Of a DNA stretch of 64,000 nucleotides, positions 1 through 7,802 are shown in pieces. Below the pieces are notes generated by a model, which did not search any database, had not been told where the DNA came from, and saw only the letters and a list, made by a program, of their open reading frames with translations. The translations under genes were made by a program, and so were the position numbers. Where the stretch lies: contig JAEUPF010000092.1 in NCBI GenBank assembly GCA_016790425.1, positions 1 through 64,000 on the forward strand, in the 5' to 3' direction. Within the stretch, counting starts at the first letter, position 1. Every line of letters begins with the position of its first letter. This DNA comes from Rubrivivax sp. Its GTDB lineage: Bacteria > Pseudomonadota > Gammaproteobacteria > Burkholderiales > Burkholderiaceae_C.

Positions 1-1253
1 GCTACAGCCTGCTCGACCGCGACTGCCCGCACCGCGGCGCCGACCTCAAGTACGCGCGGCACGAAGGCGACGGCGTGCGCTGCCCCTTCCACGGCTGGAA
101 GTTCGCCGCCGACGGCCGCTGCCTCGAGACGCCGGCCGAAGGGGCCGGCAGCACGCTGTGCCAACGCGTGCGCCAGCGCAGCTACCCGCTGCGGCAGGCG
201 GCCGGCACGCTCTTCGCCTACCTCGGCCCCGAAGGCAGCACGCCGCCGGAACTGCCGGCCTTCGACTGCTTCAAGGCGCCGGGCACGCACAGCTTCGCGT
301 TCAAGGGGATGTGGCGCTGCAACTGGCTGCAGGCCTTCGAGGTGGGCATCGACCCCTCGCACGCCTCGTTCCTGCACCGCATGCTCGACGAGGACACCGA
401 CCCCGGCCACACCTACGGCCGCCAGTTCCGCGGCGCCACGGTGGGCGAGATCGACGGCGAGCGCTGGCCGATGACGCGCGTGCTGCGCGAGTGCCACTCG
501 CCCGAGATCCGCCACGAGCCGCTGGGCGACAAGCAGCACGGCCTCACGCGCCTGACGACGCTGCGCATCGTCAACGAGCGCCTCACGCACGTGCGCATCA
601 CCAACGCGCTGTTCCCCTACACCTTCGTGATCCCGCTGTCGGAGACGGTCACCATCACGCAGATGCACGTGCCGGTGGACGACCACCACACCTACTGGTA
701 CAGCTTCTTCACGAGCTTCGACGCGCCGCTGGACAAGGAGACGATGCGCCAGCAGCGCCTCGTCAACACCGAGTTGCCCGACTACCTGCCGAAGAAGGGC
801 CGCGAGAACGACTGGGGCTACAACGCCGACGAGCAGCTCACGCGCACCTACCTCGGCATGGGCGAGGCCGACATCAACGTGCACGACCAGTGGGCCTGCG
901 AGAGCATGGGCGCCATCCAGGACCGCACGCGCGAGCACCTGGGCACGAGCGACAAGGTGATCATGGCCAACCGGCGGACGCTGCTGGCGGCCATCGAGAC
1001 GGTGCGCGGCGGCGGCACGCCGCCGGGCGTGTTCGACGCCGCGGCGGCGGCCGTGCTCACCGGCCCGCACACCATCGACTGCGTCGCGCCGGCGGCGGGC
1101 TGGGAAGCGCACTGGCGCGAAGGCTGCGCCGCCAAGCGCGCGCGCGCCGCGTGGCTGCGCAGCGGCGCACCGGTGCCCTTGGACGCGCCCTTGGACGCGC
1201 CGGCGGACGCGCCGGCCGCGGCTGCCTCTGCGGCAGCCCCTTCCTCGTCCTGA
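1..1253 (+). CDS. Rieske [2Fe-2S] aromatic-ring oxygenase large subunit, 5'-truncated by window edge
   Basis: The frame is already open at the left edge (codons begin at base 3), so the N-terminal few dozen residues lie outside; 416 residues are visible. The Rieske ligands are seen as CPHRG and, 17 residues later, CPFHGW; the mononuclear iron site is EVGIDPSHASFLHR, with Asp and two His near visible residues 117, 120 and 125. This is the layout of phthalate-4,5-dioxygenase-type terminal oxygenases, which receive electrons from a [2Fe-2S] partner and hydroxylate a cytoplasmic substrate. The C-terminus is a low-complexity LDAP/ADAP and Ala/Ser tail. A glutamine-synthetase-like gene starts 4 bases after the stop and a ferredoxin follows, which suggests one operon. 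The substrate cannot be read from the sequence. Confidence 0.93.
   Translation, partial: YSLLDRDCPHRGADLKYARHEGDGVRCPFHGWKFAADGRCLETPAEGAGSTLCQRVRQRSYPLRQAAGTLFAYLGPEGSTPPELPAFDCFKAPGTHSFAFKGMWRCNWLQAFEVGIDPSHASFLHRMLDEDTDPGHTYGRQFRGATVGEIDGERWPMTRVLRECHSPEIRHEPLGDKQHGLTRLTTLRIVNERLTHVRITNALFPYTFVIPLSETVTITQMHVPVDDHHTYWYSFFTSFDAPLDKETMRQQRLVNTELPDYLPKKGRENDWGYNADEQLTRTYLGMGEADINVHDQWACESMGAIQDRTREHLGTSDKVIMANRRTLLAAIETVRGGGTPPGVFDAAAAAVLTGPHTIDCVAPAAGWEAHWREGCAAKRARAAWLRSGAPVPLDAPLDAPADAPAAAASAAAPSSS
1179..1214 (+). repeat. 12-bp in-frame tandem repeat in the oxygenase tail
   Basis: Three near-identical 12-base units (ttggacgcgccc type) encode the repeated tetrapeptide LDAP-LDAP-ADAP at the C-terminal end of the Rieske oxygenase. 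The unit length keeps the frame. The tail is probably disordered and of variable length. Confidence 0.7.
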
Positions 1254-1257
1254 CGCC

Positions 1258-2838
1258 GTGACGACCCTGGCCGAGCGCGCCGGCCTCGCCGGCGCCGCGC
1301 GCGCGAGCGCCATCGAAGCGGTGCTGGCGCGCGCGCGCGAAGCGGGCCTGGCGCAGGTGCGCATCGCCTGGGGCGATCTGCACGGCACCTTCCGCGGCAA
1401 GACCGTGGTGCTCGAAGGCGTCGACGCGCGCACACTGCGCGGCGCCTTCGACGAAGGCATCGGTCTGGTCAGCACGATCCTGCTCAAGGACACCTCCGAC
1501 CGCACTGCGTTCAAGGTGTTCGACCCCGAAGCCCCGGTGGCGCTGCCGGGCTTTCGGGGCGCCAACAACCTCTTCCTGCTGCCCGACCCGGCGAGCTTCG
1601 TCGTGTTGCCGTGGACGAAAGAAGGCGCCGGTGAACACAGCCCCGCGCGCACCGGCTGGCTGCGCGCCGAACCGTTCTTCCCCGACGGCAGCGAAGTGGC
1701 CATCGACCCGCGCCGTGCGTTGCAGCGCGCGCTGGCGGCGCTGGCGGGCGAAGGCTTCGGGCTCGTCTGCGGCCTCGAGGTCGAGTTCCACATCTGGCGC
1801 ATCGAGGACGACGCGCTCGCCGCCGCGGAAGCCGCCTGGCCGGCCGAGCCGCCGGCGGTGCGCCTGTTGCACCCGGGCTACAACCTGCTGGCCGAGAACT
1901 GGACCGACCTGGCGCACGAGGCGCTGGCCCTCGTGCGCGACAACGCGCTCGCGCTCGGCCTGCCGCTGCGCTCGCTGGAAGTGGAACTCGGCCCCAGCCA
2001 GTTCGAGGCCGTCTTCGGCGTCACCGATGCGCTCACCGCGGCCGACCAGGTGCTGCTCTTTCGCAATGGCATCCGGCAGGCGCTGCGCCGTGCCGGCTAC
2101 CACGTGAGCTTCGTCTGCCGGCCGCCGCTGCCCAACGCCATCGCCAGCGGCTGGCACCTGCACCACTCGCTCACGTCGCTGGCCGACGGCGGCAACGCCT
2201 TCCGCCGCGAAGGCCGCGCGGGCCGCGAATACGGCGAAGGCGGCGAAGGCGGCGTAGGTGGCGAGGGGCGCGCGCCGCGTGCCGACGCCGGCGCCGACGC
2301 GCGCTCGGCGCGGCAGGTGCTTTCCGACACCGGTGCGCACTGGCTCGCCGGGCTGCTGGCGCACGCGCGCGGCATGGCGGCGCTGTGTGCGCCCACGCTG
2401 CCGGCGTACAGCCGCTACCAGGGCAGCGTGATGGCGCCGCAGGCGGCGCTGTGGGGCCGCGACAACCGCGGCGCGATGCTGCGCGTGCTGGGCGAGCCCG
2501 GCGAAGCCGCCACGCGCATCGAGAACCGGCTGGGCGAGCCGATGGCCAACCCCTACCTCTACATCGCCGCGCAGGTGCTCGCCGGCCTGGACGGACTCAG
2601 CCGGCGGCTGGAGCCGCCGCCGGGCACCGAGACGCCGTACGCGGCGGCGCCGGTGATGCTGCCCACGTCGCTGGGCGAAGCGCTCGATGCGCTGGCCGCC
2701 GACGAGGTGATGCAGCAAGGCCTCGGTGCGCCGCTGGCGCTGTTGATCGAAACGGTCAAGCAGCAGGAACTGACGCGCCACGCCGCCGCCGAAGACCGCC
2801 AGGCCTGGCTTCGGCGTGAGTACTTCGGGCGTTACTGA
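1258..2838 (+). CDS. Glutamine synthetase family ligase (gamma-glutamylation type)
   Basis: This 526-residue protein has the glutamine synthetase catalytic fold. Visible motifs are the N-terminal WGDLHGTFRGK strand region, the metal-binding GLEVEFHIW (E174, E176), the substrate loop SGWHLHHSL, and the ATP/metal segment IENRLGEPMANPYLY. Family members other than GlnA join glutamate to amines such as putrescine, isopropylamine or aniline using ATP. Its position between a Rieske oxygenase and a ferredoxin, rather than beside nitrogen genes, argues for a catabolic amine ligase instead of ammonia assimilation; that is inference. Start is GTG, 4 bases after the oxygenase stop. A Gly/Glu-rich insert near residues 321-345 is encoded by 9-base repeats and is not part of the normal fold. 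Confidence 0.88.
   Translation: MTTLAERAGLAGAARASAIEAVLARAREAGLAQVRIAWGDLHGTFRGKTVVLEGVDARTLRGAFDEGIGLVSTILLKDTSDRTAFKVFDPEAPVALPGFRGANNLFLLPDPASFVVLPWTKEGAGEHSPARTGWLRAEPFFPDGSEVAIDPRRALQRALAALAGEGFGLVCGLEVEFHIWRIEDDALAAAEAAWPAEPPAVRLLHPGYNLLAENWTDLAHEALALVRDNALALGLPLRSLEVELGPSQFEAVFGVTDALTAADQVLLFRNGIRQALRRAGYHVSFVCRPPLPNAIASGWHLHHSLTSLADGGNAFRREGRAGREYGEGGEGGVGGEGRAPRADAGADARSARQVLSDTGAHWLAGLLAHARGMAALCAPTLPAYSRYQGSVMAPQAALWGRDNRGAMLRVLGEPGEAATRIENRLGEPMANPYLYIAAQVLAGLDGLSRRLEPPPGTETPYAAAPVMLPTSLGEALDALAADEVMQQGLGAPLALLIETVKQQELTRHAAAEDRQAWLRREYFGRY
2233..2268 (+). repeat. 9-bp in-frame tandem repeat (ggcgaaggc) in the GS-like gene
   Basis: Two perfect and two diverged copies of a 9-base unit encode a Gly-Glu-Gly rich stretch in a surface loop of the glutamine-synthetase-like protein. 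It belongs to a set of similar 9-base repeats elsewhere in the window. Confidence 0.65.
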
Positions 2839-2850
2839 AGAGCACCCCGA

Positions 2851-3177
2851 ATGCCCGTGCGCATCGAGTTCGTCGCTGCCGACGGCAGCCGCCGCGCCGT
2901 CGAGGCCGCCGAGGGCAAGAGCGTCATGCGCGCGGCCGTCGACCACGGCGTCGAAGGCATCGTCGCCGACTGCGGGGGCACGATGACCTGCGCCACCTGC
3001 CACGTCATCGTGCCGCCCGAGTGGGCGGCGCGGCTGCCGCCGCCCGGCGCCGACGAAGAAGCGATGCTCGAGATGACGGCGGCACCGCGCGAGGCCGGCA
3101 GCCGGCTGAGTTGCCAGCTCGTCGTCACTCCGCAGTTGCACGGGCTGACGCTGCGGCTGCCGTCCACACAATACTGA
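2851..3177 (+). CDS. [2Fe-2S] ferredoxin, adrenodoxin/putidaredoxin-like
   Basis: This 108-residue protein carries the ferredoxin ligand pattern CGGTMTCATC (Cys-x5-Cys-x2-Cys), with the fourth ligand in RLSCQLVV about 37 residues later. That Cys-x5-Cys-x2-Cys spacing is typical of adrenodoxin/putidaredoxin-type ferredoxins, which shuttle single electrons to oxygenases. It sits 12 bases after the glutamine-synthetase-like gene and in the same operon as the Rieske oxygenase, so it is the obvious candidate electron donor. A dedicated reductase was not found in the window and may lie upstream. A short stem-loop follows the stop. Confidence 0.92.
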   Translation: MPVRIEFVAADGSRRAVEAAEGKSVMRAAVDHGVEGIVADCGGTMTCATCHVIVPPEWAARLPPPGADEEAMLEMTAAPREAGSRLSCQLVVTPQLHGLTLRLPSTQY

Positions 3178-3183
3178 GCACCC

Positions 3184-3200
3184 TCCGGCGGCACGCCGGA
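3184..3200 (+). other. Intercistronic stem-loop between ferredoxin and TRAP genes
   Basis: The arms tccggcg and cgccgga form a perfect 7-bp stem with a 3-base loop, immediately after the ferredoxin stop. There is no U-run after it on the + strand, so it looks more like a processing or attenuation hairpin than a strong terminator. Confidence 0.45.
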
Positions 3201-3253
3201 AAACGAACGAGGGCGGCCCCGCGGCGGCGGTGCCGGGCCGAAGAGGAGCATCG

Positions 3254-3748
3254 ATGCGGCTGCTTGAGACCTTGGGAACGGCCGCTCGCGCCTGCGCGGT
3301 GCTGGCCGGCGTGCTGCTGACGGTGATCACGCTGATGACCTGCGTCAGCGTCATCGGCCGCAACACCGTCGGCTGGACCATCGTCGGCGACTTCGAGCTC
3401 TCGGGCTCGGCAGCGGGGGCGGCGATCGCGCTGTTCCTGCCGTGGTGCCAGTTCCGGCGCGGCAACATCATCGTCGACTTCTTCACCGCCCGCGCCAGCG
3501 CCGCCACGCAGGAGCGGCTCGACCGCATCGGCGCGCTGATCCTCGGCGTGGCGATGGCGCTGCTCGCCTGGCGCACGGGCATCGGCGGCGTCAACGCCTG
3601 GCGCTCGCAGTCGGGCTCGATGATGCTCGGCTTCCCCGAGTGGATCGTCTACAGCTTCATGGTGCCGCCGCTGGCGCTGACGGCGCTGATCGCGCTGGTG
3701 CAGGCGGTGCGCGGTTTCGCAGCGGCCGACGCGGGGCACGCGTCATGA
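3254..3748 (+). CDS. TRAP transporter small membrane subunit (DctQ family)
   Basis: The product is about 164 residues with four hydrophobic segments, the size and topology of TRAP small permease subunits. The FELSGSAAGAAIAL and GNIIVDFF stretches are typical of the family. The ATG at 3254 is chosen over an upstream GTG because AAGAGGAG lies just ahead of it. The stop overlaps the start of the large subunit by four bases (ATGA), which implies translational coupling. TRAP systems use ion gradients to import carboxylates and other anionic solutes, so this one probably brings in the substrate or product of the adjoining oxygenase pathway. Confidence 0.9.
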   Translation: MRLLETLGTAARACAVLAGVLLTVITLMTCVSVIGRNTVGWTIVGDFELSGSAAGAAIALFLPWCQFRRGNIIVDFFTARASAATQERLDRIGALILGVAMALLAWRTGIGGVNAWRSQSGSMMLGFPEWIVYSFMVPPLALTALIALVQAVRGFAAADAGHAS

Positions 3749-5061
3749 GCCCGATCGCACTGACGGTCCTCATCTTCGCCCTGATGCTGGGCCTGATGGC
3801 GGTGCGCGTGCCGATCGCGGTGACGATGTTCGTCGCCGGCTGCATCGGCTACGTGCTGCAGGCCGGCTGGCTGCCGCTGGCCAGCTTCCTCAATACGCAG
3901 GCCTTCGCGCGCTTCGCGAGCTACGACCTCAGCGTCATCCCGCTGTTCATCCTGATGGGCAACTTCGCCACCCAGGGCGGCATCAGCCAGGCGCTGTTCG
4001 AGTTCGCCGCCGCGGTGATGGCGCGCTTCAAGGGCGGCCTGGCGATGGCGGCGGTGATGGCCTGCGCCGCCTTCGGGGCCATCTGCGGCTCCAGCGTCGC
4101 CACCGCGGCCACGATCACGCAGGTGGCGCTGCCCGAGCTGAAGCGGCACGGCTACTCGGGGCGGCTGGCCACCGGCACGCTGGCCGCCGGCGGCACGCTG
4201 GGCATCCTGATCCCGCCTTCGGTGCCGCTGGTGATCTACGCCATCCTCACCGAGCAGAACATCGCCAAGCTGTTCGCCGCGGCGATGGTGCCCGGCATCA
4301 TCGCGATGCTCGGGTACATGGTGGCCATCGCGATCTACGTGCGCCTGGTGCCGGGCCACGCGCCCGAGCACGACGATGCGCCGCGGCTGACCGCTTCGTC
4401 GCTGTGGGGCATCGCGCCGATCGCCGTCATCTTCGTCGTCGTCTTCGGCGGCATCTACTTCGGCATCTTCACGCCCACCGAGGGCGCGGCGGTGGGCGCG
4501 GCGGCGACCTTCGTCGCCGCGCTGGCCAAGCGCGAGATCAACTGGGCCCGGTTCAAGCAGTGCTTCTACGCCACGGCCGAGAGCTCGGCGATGATCTTCA
4601 TGATCTTCCTCGGCGCCGACCTGATGAACGCGGCGCTGGCGCTGACGCAGGTGCCGGGGCAGTTGGCCAGCGTCGTGCAGGGCTTCGGCCTGTCGCCACT
4701 TGCGGTGGTGGGAGCGATCCTGCTCTTCTACGTCGTGCTCGGCGCGGTGATGGACGAGCTGTCGATGATCCTGCTGACGATCCCGATCTTCTTCCCGATG
4801 GTGATCGGCCTGGACTTCGGCATGCCCCGCGAGAGCGTGGCGATCTGGTTCGGCATCATGGTGCTGATGACGGTGGGCTTCGGCCTGCTGGCGCCGCCGG
4901 TGGGGCTGAACGTCTACATCGTCAACGGCATGGCCAAGGACCTGCCGATCGCCGAGAGCTACCGCGGCGTGCTGCCGTTCCTGATCTCCGACACGCTGCG
5001 CACGCTGCTGCTGCTGTTCGTGCCGCCGATCTCGCTGTGGCTGGTGAAGTACGTGGGCTGA
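3745..5061 (+). CDS. TRAP transporter large permease subunit (DctM family)
   Basis: This 438-residue, highly hydrophobic protein has about a dozen membrane segments. The stretch GAICGSSVATAATITQVALP, then GTLGILIPPSVPLVIY and FTPTEGAAVGA, are hallmarks of the DctM/DedA-like transport subunit. The true start is the ATG at 3745 overlapping the small-subunit stop; longer readings upstream only shadow that gene. It forms the ion-coupled channel of the TRAP importer with the subunit before it and receives ligand from the binding protein encoded next. Confidence 0.95.
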   Translation: MSPIALTVLIFALMLGLMAVRVPIAVTMFVAGCIGYVLQAGWLPLASFLNTQAFARFASYDLSVIPLFILMGNFATQGGISQALFEFAAAVMARFKGGLAMAAVMACAAFGAICGSSVATAATITQVALPELKRHGYSGRLATGTLAAGGTLGILIPPSVPLVIYAILTEQNIAKLFAAAMVPGIIAMLGYMVAIAIYVRLVPGHAPEHDDAPRLTASSLWGIAPIAVIFVVVFGGIYFGIFTPTEGAAVGAAATFVAALAKREINWARFKQCFYATAESSAMIFMIFLGADLMNAALALTQVPGQLASVVQGFGLSPLAVVGAILLFYVVLGAVMDELSMILLTIPIFFPMVIGLDFGMPRESVAIWFGIMVLMTVGFGLLAPPVGLNVYIVNGMAKDLPIAESYRGVLPFLISDTLRTLLLLFVPPISLWLVKYVG

Positions 5062-5128
5062 GGGCGTGGCCGGCGGCGGCAGCGGCCGGCGCAGCGCGGC
5101 TGCGGCTCAGGGTAAGTCTCGAAGGCAG

Positions 5129-5143
5129 GGCCGGCGGCCGGCC
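5129..5143 (+). other. Stem-loop ahead of the TRAP binding-protein gene
   Basis: The arms ggccgg and ccggcc surround a 3-base loop in the 136-bp gap between the membrane and binding-protein genes. Such hairpins often adjust the binding protein to permease ratio. This is suggestive only, because inverted repeats are common at this GC content. Confidence 0.3.
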
Positions 5144-5197
5144 GTTAACTTTGGACTTCCGCCCCCATCGACTCCCTCACCCGCGAGGCCGCCTGCC

Positions 5198-6253
5198 ATG
5201 ACGATCCGCCGCCGTTCCCTCCTGCAAGGGGCCTCCGCCCTTTCAGCCGCCGCCACGCTGGGCGCGCCGTTGGCCGCGCTGGCGCAGCAAAGCGTGACGC
5301 TGAAGTTCCACACCTTCATGGCGCCGCTGTCCAACGTCTGGCTGACGATGCACAAGCCGTGGATGGAGAAGGTGGAGAAGGACTCGGGCGGCCGCATCAA
5401 GTTCGAGGCCTACCCGGCGATGCAGCTGGGCGGCACGCCCGTGCAGCTGTACGACCAGGCGCGCGACGGCGTCGTCGACATCGTCTGGACGCTGCCGGGC
5501 AACACCGCCGGCCGCTTCCCGCGCATCGAGGTCTTCGAGCTGCCGTTCATCATGAACAACGCCGAGGCGACGTCGAAGGCCTACTGGGAGTACTACCAGA
5601 CGCAGGCTCCCGACGAGTTCAAGGAAACGCAGGTCATCGCGCTGCACGTGCACGGGCCGGGCATGTTCCATTCGGCGACCAAGCAGATCAGGAGCGCCGC
5701 CGACCTCAAGGGCATGAAGGTGCGCGGCCCCACGCGCCTGGTGACGAAGATGCTCGCCTCGGTGGGCGCGACGCCGGTGGGCATGCCGCTGCCGCAGATC
5801 CCCGACGCGCTGTCCAAGGGCACCATCGACGCCTGCGTCATTCCGTGGGAAGTGGTGCCTTCGGTCAAGGTGCACGAGCTGACCAAGTTCCACAGCGAGT
5901 TCGACAACACCGGCGCCGCGCTGTACACCACCACCTTCGTGATGGCGATGAACAAGGCCAGGTACGAAGGCCTGGCACCCGACCTCAAGAAGGTGATCGA
6001 CGCCAACTCGGGTTCGGCCACCTCGGCCTGGCTGGGCAAGACGCAGCAAGGCAACGACGTGCCCGGCCGCAAGCCGGCGGTCGACCGCGGCAACACGATC
6101 TACCAGTTCACCGCCGCGCAGCGCGAGGAGTTCATCAAGCTGTCCAGCCACGTCGACGAGGAATGGGTCGCCGACATGGACAAGCGCGGCTTCAAGGGCA
6201 AGGACCTGCTGGCCAGCGCCAAGGCGCTGATCGCCAAGCACGGCAAGGGCTGA
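5198..6253 (+). CDS. TRAP transporter periplasmic binding protein (DctP family)
   Basis: This 351-residue protein begins with MTIRRRSLLQG and a hydrophobic segment ending in ALAQQ, an apparent twin-arginine-type export signal. The core motif VRGPTRLVTKML with GATPVGMPLPQIPDALSKG matches the DctP ligand-binding region, where the conserved Arg contacts a carboxylate. It is the third TRAP component and lies 136 bases after the large subunit. The ATG at 5198 is used because it starts the signal peptide; the frame is open further upstream but without signal-like sequence. The presence of the conserved Arg suggests an organic acid ligand. Confidence 0.93.
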   Translation: MTIRRRSLLQGASALSAAATLGAPLAALAQQSVTLKFHTFMAPLSNVWLTMHKPWMEKVEKDSGGRIKFEAYPAMQLGGTPVQLYDQARDGVVDIVWTLPGNTAGRFPRIEVFELPFIMNNAEATSKAYWEYYQTQAPDEFKETQVIALHVHGPGMFHSATKQIRSAADLKGMKVRGPTRLVTKMLASVGATPVGMPLPQIPDALSKGTIDACVIPWEVVPSVKVHELTKFHSEFDNTGAALYTTTFVMAMNKARYEGLAPDLKKVIDANSGSATSAWLGKTQQGNDVPGRKPAVDRGNTIYQFTAAQREEFIKLSSHVDEEWVADMDKRGFKGKDLLASAKALIAKHGKG

Positions 6254-6269
6254 GCGGGCACACCGCGCG

Positions 6270-6299
6270 GCTCCCTCCGCCGCGCGCGGCAGAGGGAGC
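6270..6299. terminator. Hairpin between convergent genes, possible shared terminator
   Basis: The arms gctccctc (6270-6277) and gagggagc (6292-6299) form an 8-bp stem between the convergent TRAP binding-protein and DUF2087 genes. There is no U-tract on either side, so intrinsic termination is uncertain. Confidence 0.4.
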
Positions 6300-6307
6300 A
6301 AGGGCGA

Positions 6308-6904
6308 TCAGCCCCCGAAGCGCGCGCGCCAGGCGTGCAGCAGCGCGCGCGTCTCGTCGTCGGCACGGGCGGCGAGCTTGCGGTACTCGCTGCAATCGCT
6401 CTTGCGCGTGAGCAGGCGGTGGTTGACCAGCTCGCGGCGCAGCGTCACGTGGTCGCCGAAGGCGTTGGCGTCCTTCAGGATCGCGTTGACCTCGCGCTCG
6501 CTGTAGACGCGCTTGCCCTCGAAGCGCGTCCACAGCACCCACATCACGAGCCGCTGCACCGAGAACTTGACCGGCCAGCGCACGAGGCGGCCGGCGGCGT
6601 CGAACTGGCCGAGCGCCTTGCGTGCGTTGTCGCTGAGCGTGGCGGGTGTGGCAGGCGCGGCAGGCGCGGCGGTCGTGGCGGCCGCGGCAGGCAAGATCGC
6701 CGCGGCCGGCGTGGCAGGTGCCGCGAGCGCGGCGCGCAGCGACTGGAAGTTGCGGTGCCCCGCCGCCGCGGCGATGAGGTTCAGCAGTTCGTTGTGCCCC
6801 GGCGGCGCCGGGTCGTGCGCGTGGCGCGCCTTGAGTGCGCGGCCCAGGCTGCGCGCGAAGGCCGACAGATCCGGCGCCGTGAAAGGCAAGGCTAGGCGGG
6901 TCAT
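6308..6904 (-). CDS. DUF2087 domain protein with an Ala-rich linker
   Basis: The 198-residue product has two parts. Residues 1-60 form a helical domain (LSAFARSLGRAL, HNELLNLIAAAAGHRNFQSLRA) like the N-terminal segment found on some glyoxalase-related and antitoxin-like proteins. After an Ala/Pro/Thr linker, residues 108-180 match DUF2087: RLVRWPVKFSVQRLVMWVLW, then YSEREVNAILKDANAFGDH and LRRELVNHRLLTRKSD. DUF2087 is often found at the C-terminus of ArsR-type regulators, but no helix-turn-helix is evident here. The gene is monocistronic and converges on the TRAP operon. Function is unknown. Confidence 0.8.
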   Translation of the reverse strand: MTRLALPFTAPDLSAFARSLGRALKARHAHDPAPPGHNELLNLIAAAAGHRNFQSLRAALAAPATPAAAILPAAAATTAAPAAPATPATLSDNARKALGQFDAAGRLVRWPVKFSVQRLVMWVLWTRFEGKRVYSEREVNAILKDANAFGDHVTLRRELVNHRLLTRKSDCSEYRKLAARADDETRALLHAWRARFGG

Positions 6905-7206
6905 CTCGTTGCTCCGGCCCGGCCGCGGGTTCTCGAATGCCCCGGCGGCACGATGGGCTCATCGTGGCGAGCGCGTGTGGCGGCCCCGCATCGGGGTGCC
7001 GGTGGTTGCCGACTTCCGACTTCGCGCCCGCACCACGGTGATGCGACCGGACGAAACGTCGATGGGAACAGGTGTGGCAGGTTCAGCTCGCTGCTCCGCG
7101 ACGGAGCGGGACAGCGCGGCAACGCCTCGGTGGACTGCCGACCGGGGGCGCGAGTGTAGCGCCGGTGCGTGCGGCCCCGGCGGTACGCCACCCCAGCCGC
7201 CCGGCT
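6905..7206. other. 302-bp intergenic region, no gene supported
   Basis: This gap separates the start of the DUF2087 gene from the stop of the BON-domain gene. It should hold the DUF2087 promoter. Both strands were read and no credible small gene, RNA or strong hairpin was seen. Confidence 0.5.
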
Positions 7207-7719
7207 TTACCTGGCCGATGCGGAGGCCGCGTTCAGCGGCGGGTACGGAAGCCGCCCGGCCGTGGACGCAGCCACCCTCGCGACGGCCAGCGCGACGCGG
7301 GGCACGCTGCGAGCCAGCCGCTCCGCGTCTTGCGCAAACCCCGGGCGGCTGGCGCAACCGTCGAGGAAGACGATCCGGCCCTGCACCGTGAGCCAGATGG
7401 AGCTTTGCTGCAGTTCGGGATGCCGCTTCCAGGCAGCAGCGAGCTGCTCCGCGATCGAGGCGTCGTACTCGTACGCGTTGGGGCGCTCGCATTCGCCGCG
7501 CAGCCAGCAGGTCGTGCCCCGCTCGGCCCGATGGTGCGACTGGCTCAGGCGATCGGCGGCGCTCATCCGGGGACCCTTGGGCTCGGGGCAGCCGGCAACG
7601 GCGTGCGACAGCGGCACGAAGGGGTCGTTGAACCAGTTCTCGAGCGCCTCGGCCGCGGGACAGATGCGGCCCGCAACGGCCAATGTGCTCAGCAACAGCG
7701 CCGAGGCGAGGCGACGCAT
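7207..7719 (-). CDS. Exported BON-domain-like protein
   Basis: The 170-residue protein starts with MRRLASALLLSTLAVAGRIC, a clear signal peptide, so the ATG at 7719 is preferred over longer upstream readings through a repeat. The C-terminal half (SSIWLTVQGRIVFLDGC, FAQDAERLARSVPRVALAV) has the strand-helix rhythm of a BON domain, which is found in OsmY-like periplasmic and envelope-stress proteins that bind membranes. Five or more Cys residues suggest disulfides after export. The central region (SQSHHRAERGTTCWLRGECE) is not recognised. The gene follows the ROK kinase on the same strand, separated by a tandem repeat. Confidence 0.7.
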   Translation of the reverse strand: MRRLASALLLSTLAVAGRICPAAEALENWFNDPFVPLSHAVAGCPEPKGPRMSAADRLSQSHHRAERGTTCWLRGECERPNAYEYDASIAEQLAAAWKRHPELQQSSIWLTVQGRIVFLDGCASRPGFAQDAERLARSVPRVALAVARVAASTAGRLPYPPLNAASASAR

Positions 7720-7757
7720 CGACAGTGCCCTCCACAGCCGGCCGTTGCGACGGGCCT

Positions 7758-7802
7758 CATCGGGGTCATCGGGGTCATCGGGGTCATCGGGATCATCCGG
7801 GT
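7758..7802. repeat. Five-copy 9-bp tandem repeat (catcggggt)
   Basis: Three perfect copies of catcggggt are followed by two copies with one change each. The array contains the stop codon of the ROK kinase and runs into the leader of the BON gene. Copy number could change the spacing between the two genes or the kinase C-terminus. Confidence 0.85.

Noticed and set aside
1057..3594. Long - strand open frame opposite the GS-like and ferredoxin genes
   Set aside because: No domain is readable and it is antisense to clear motifs.
7758..7802. Repeat array considered as CRISPR
   Set aside because: Units are 9 bases with no spacers; it is a simple tandem repeat.
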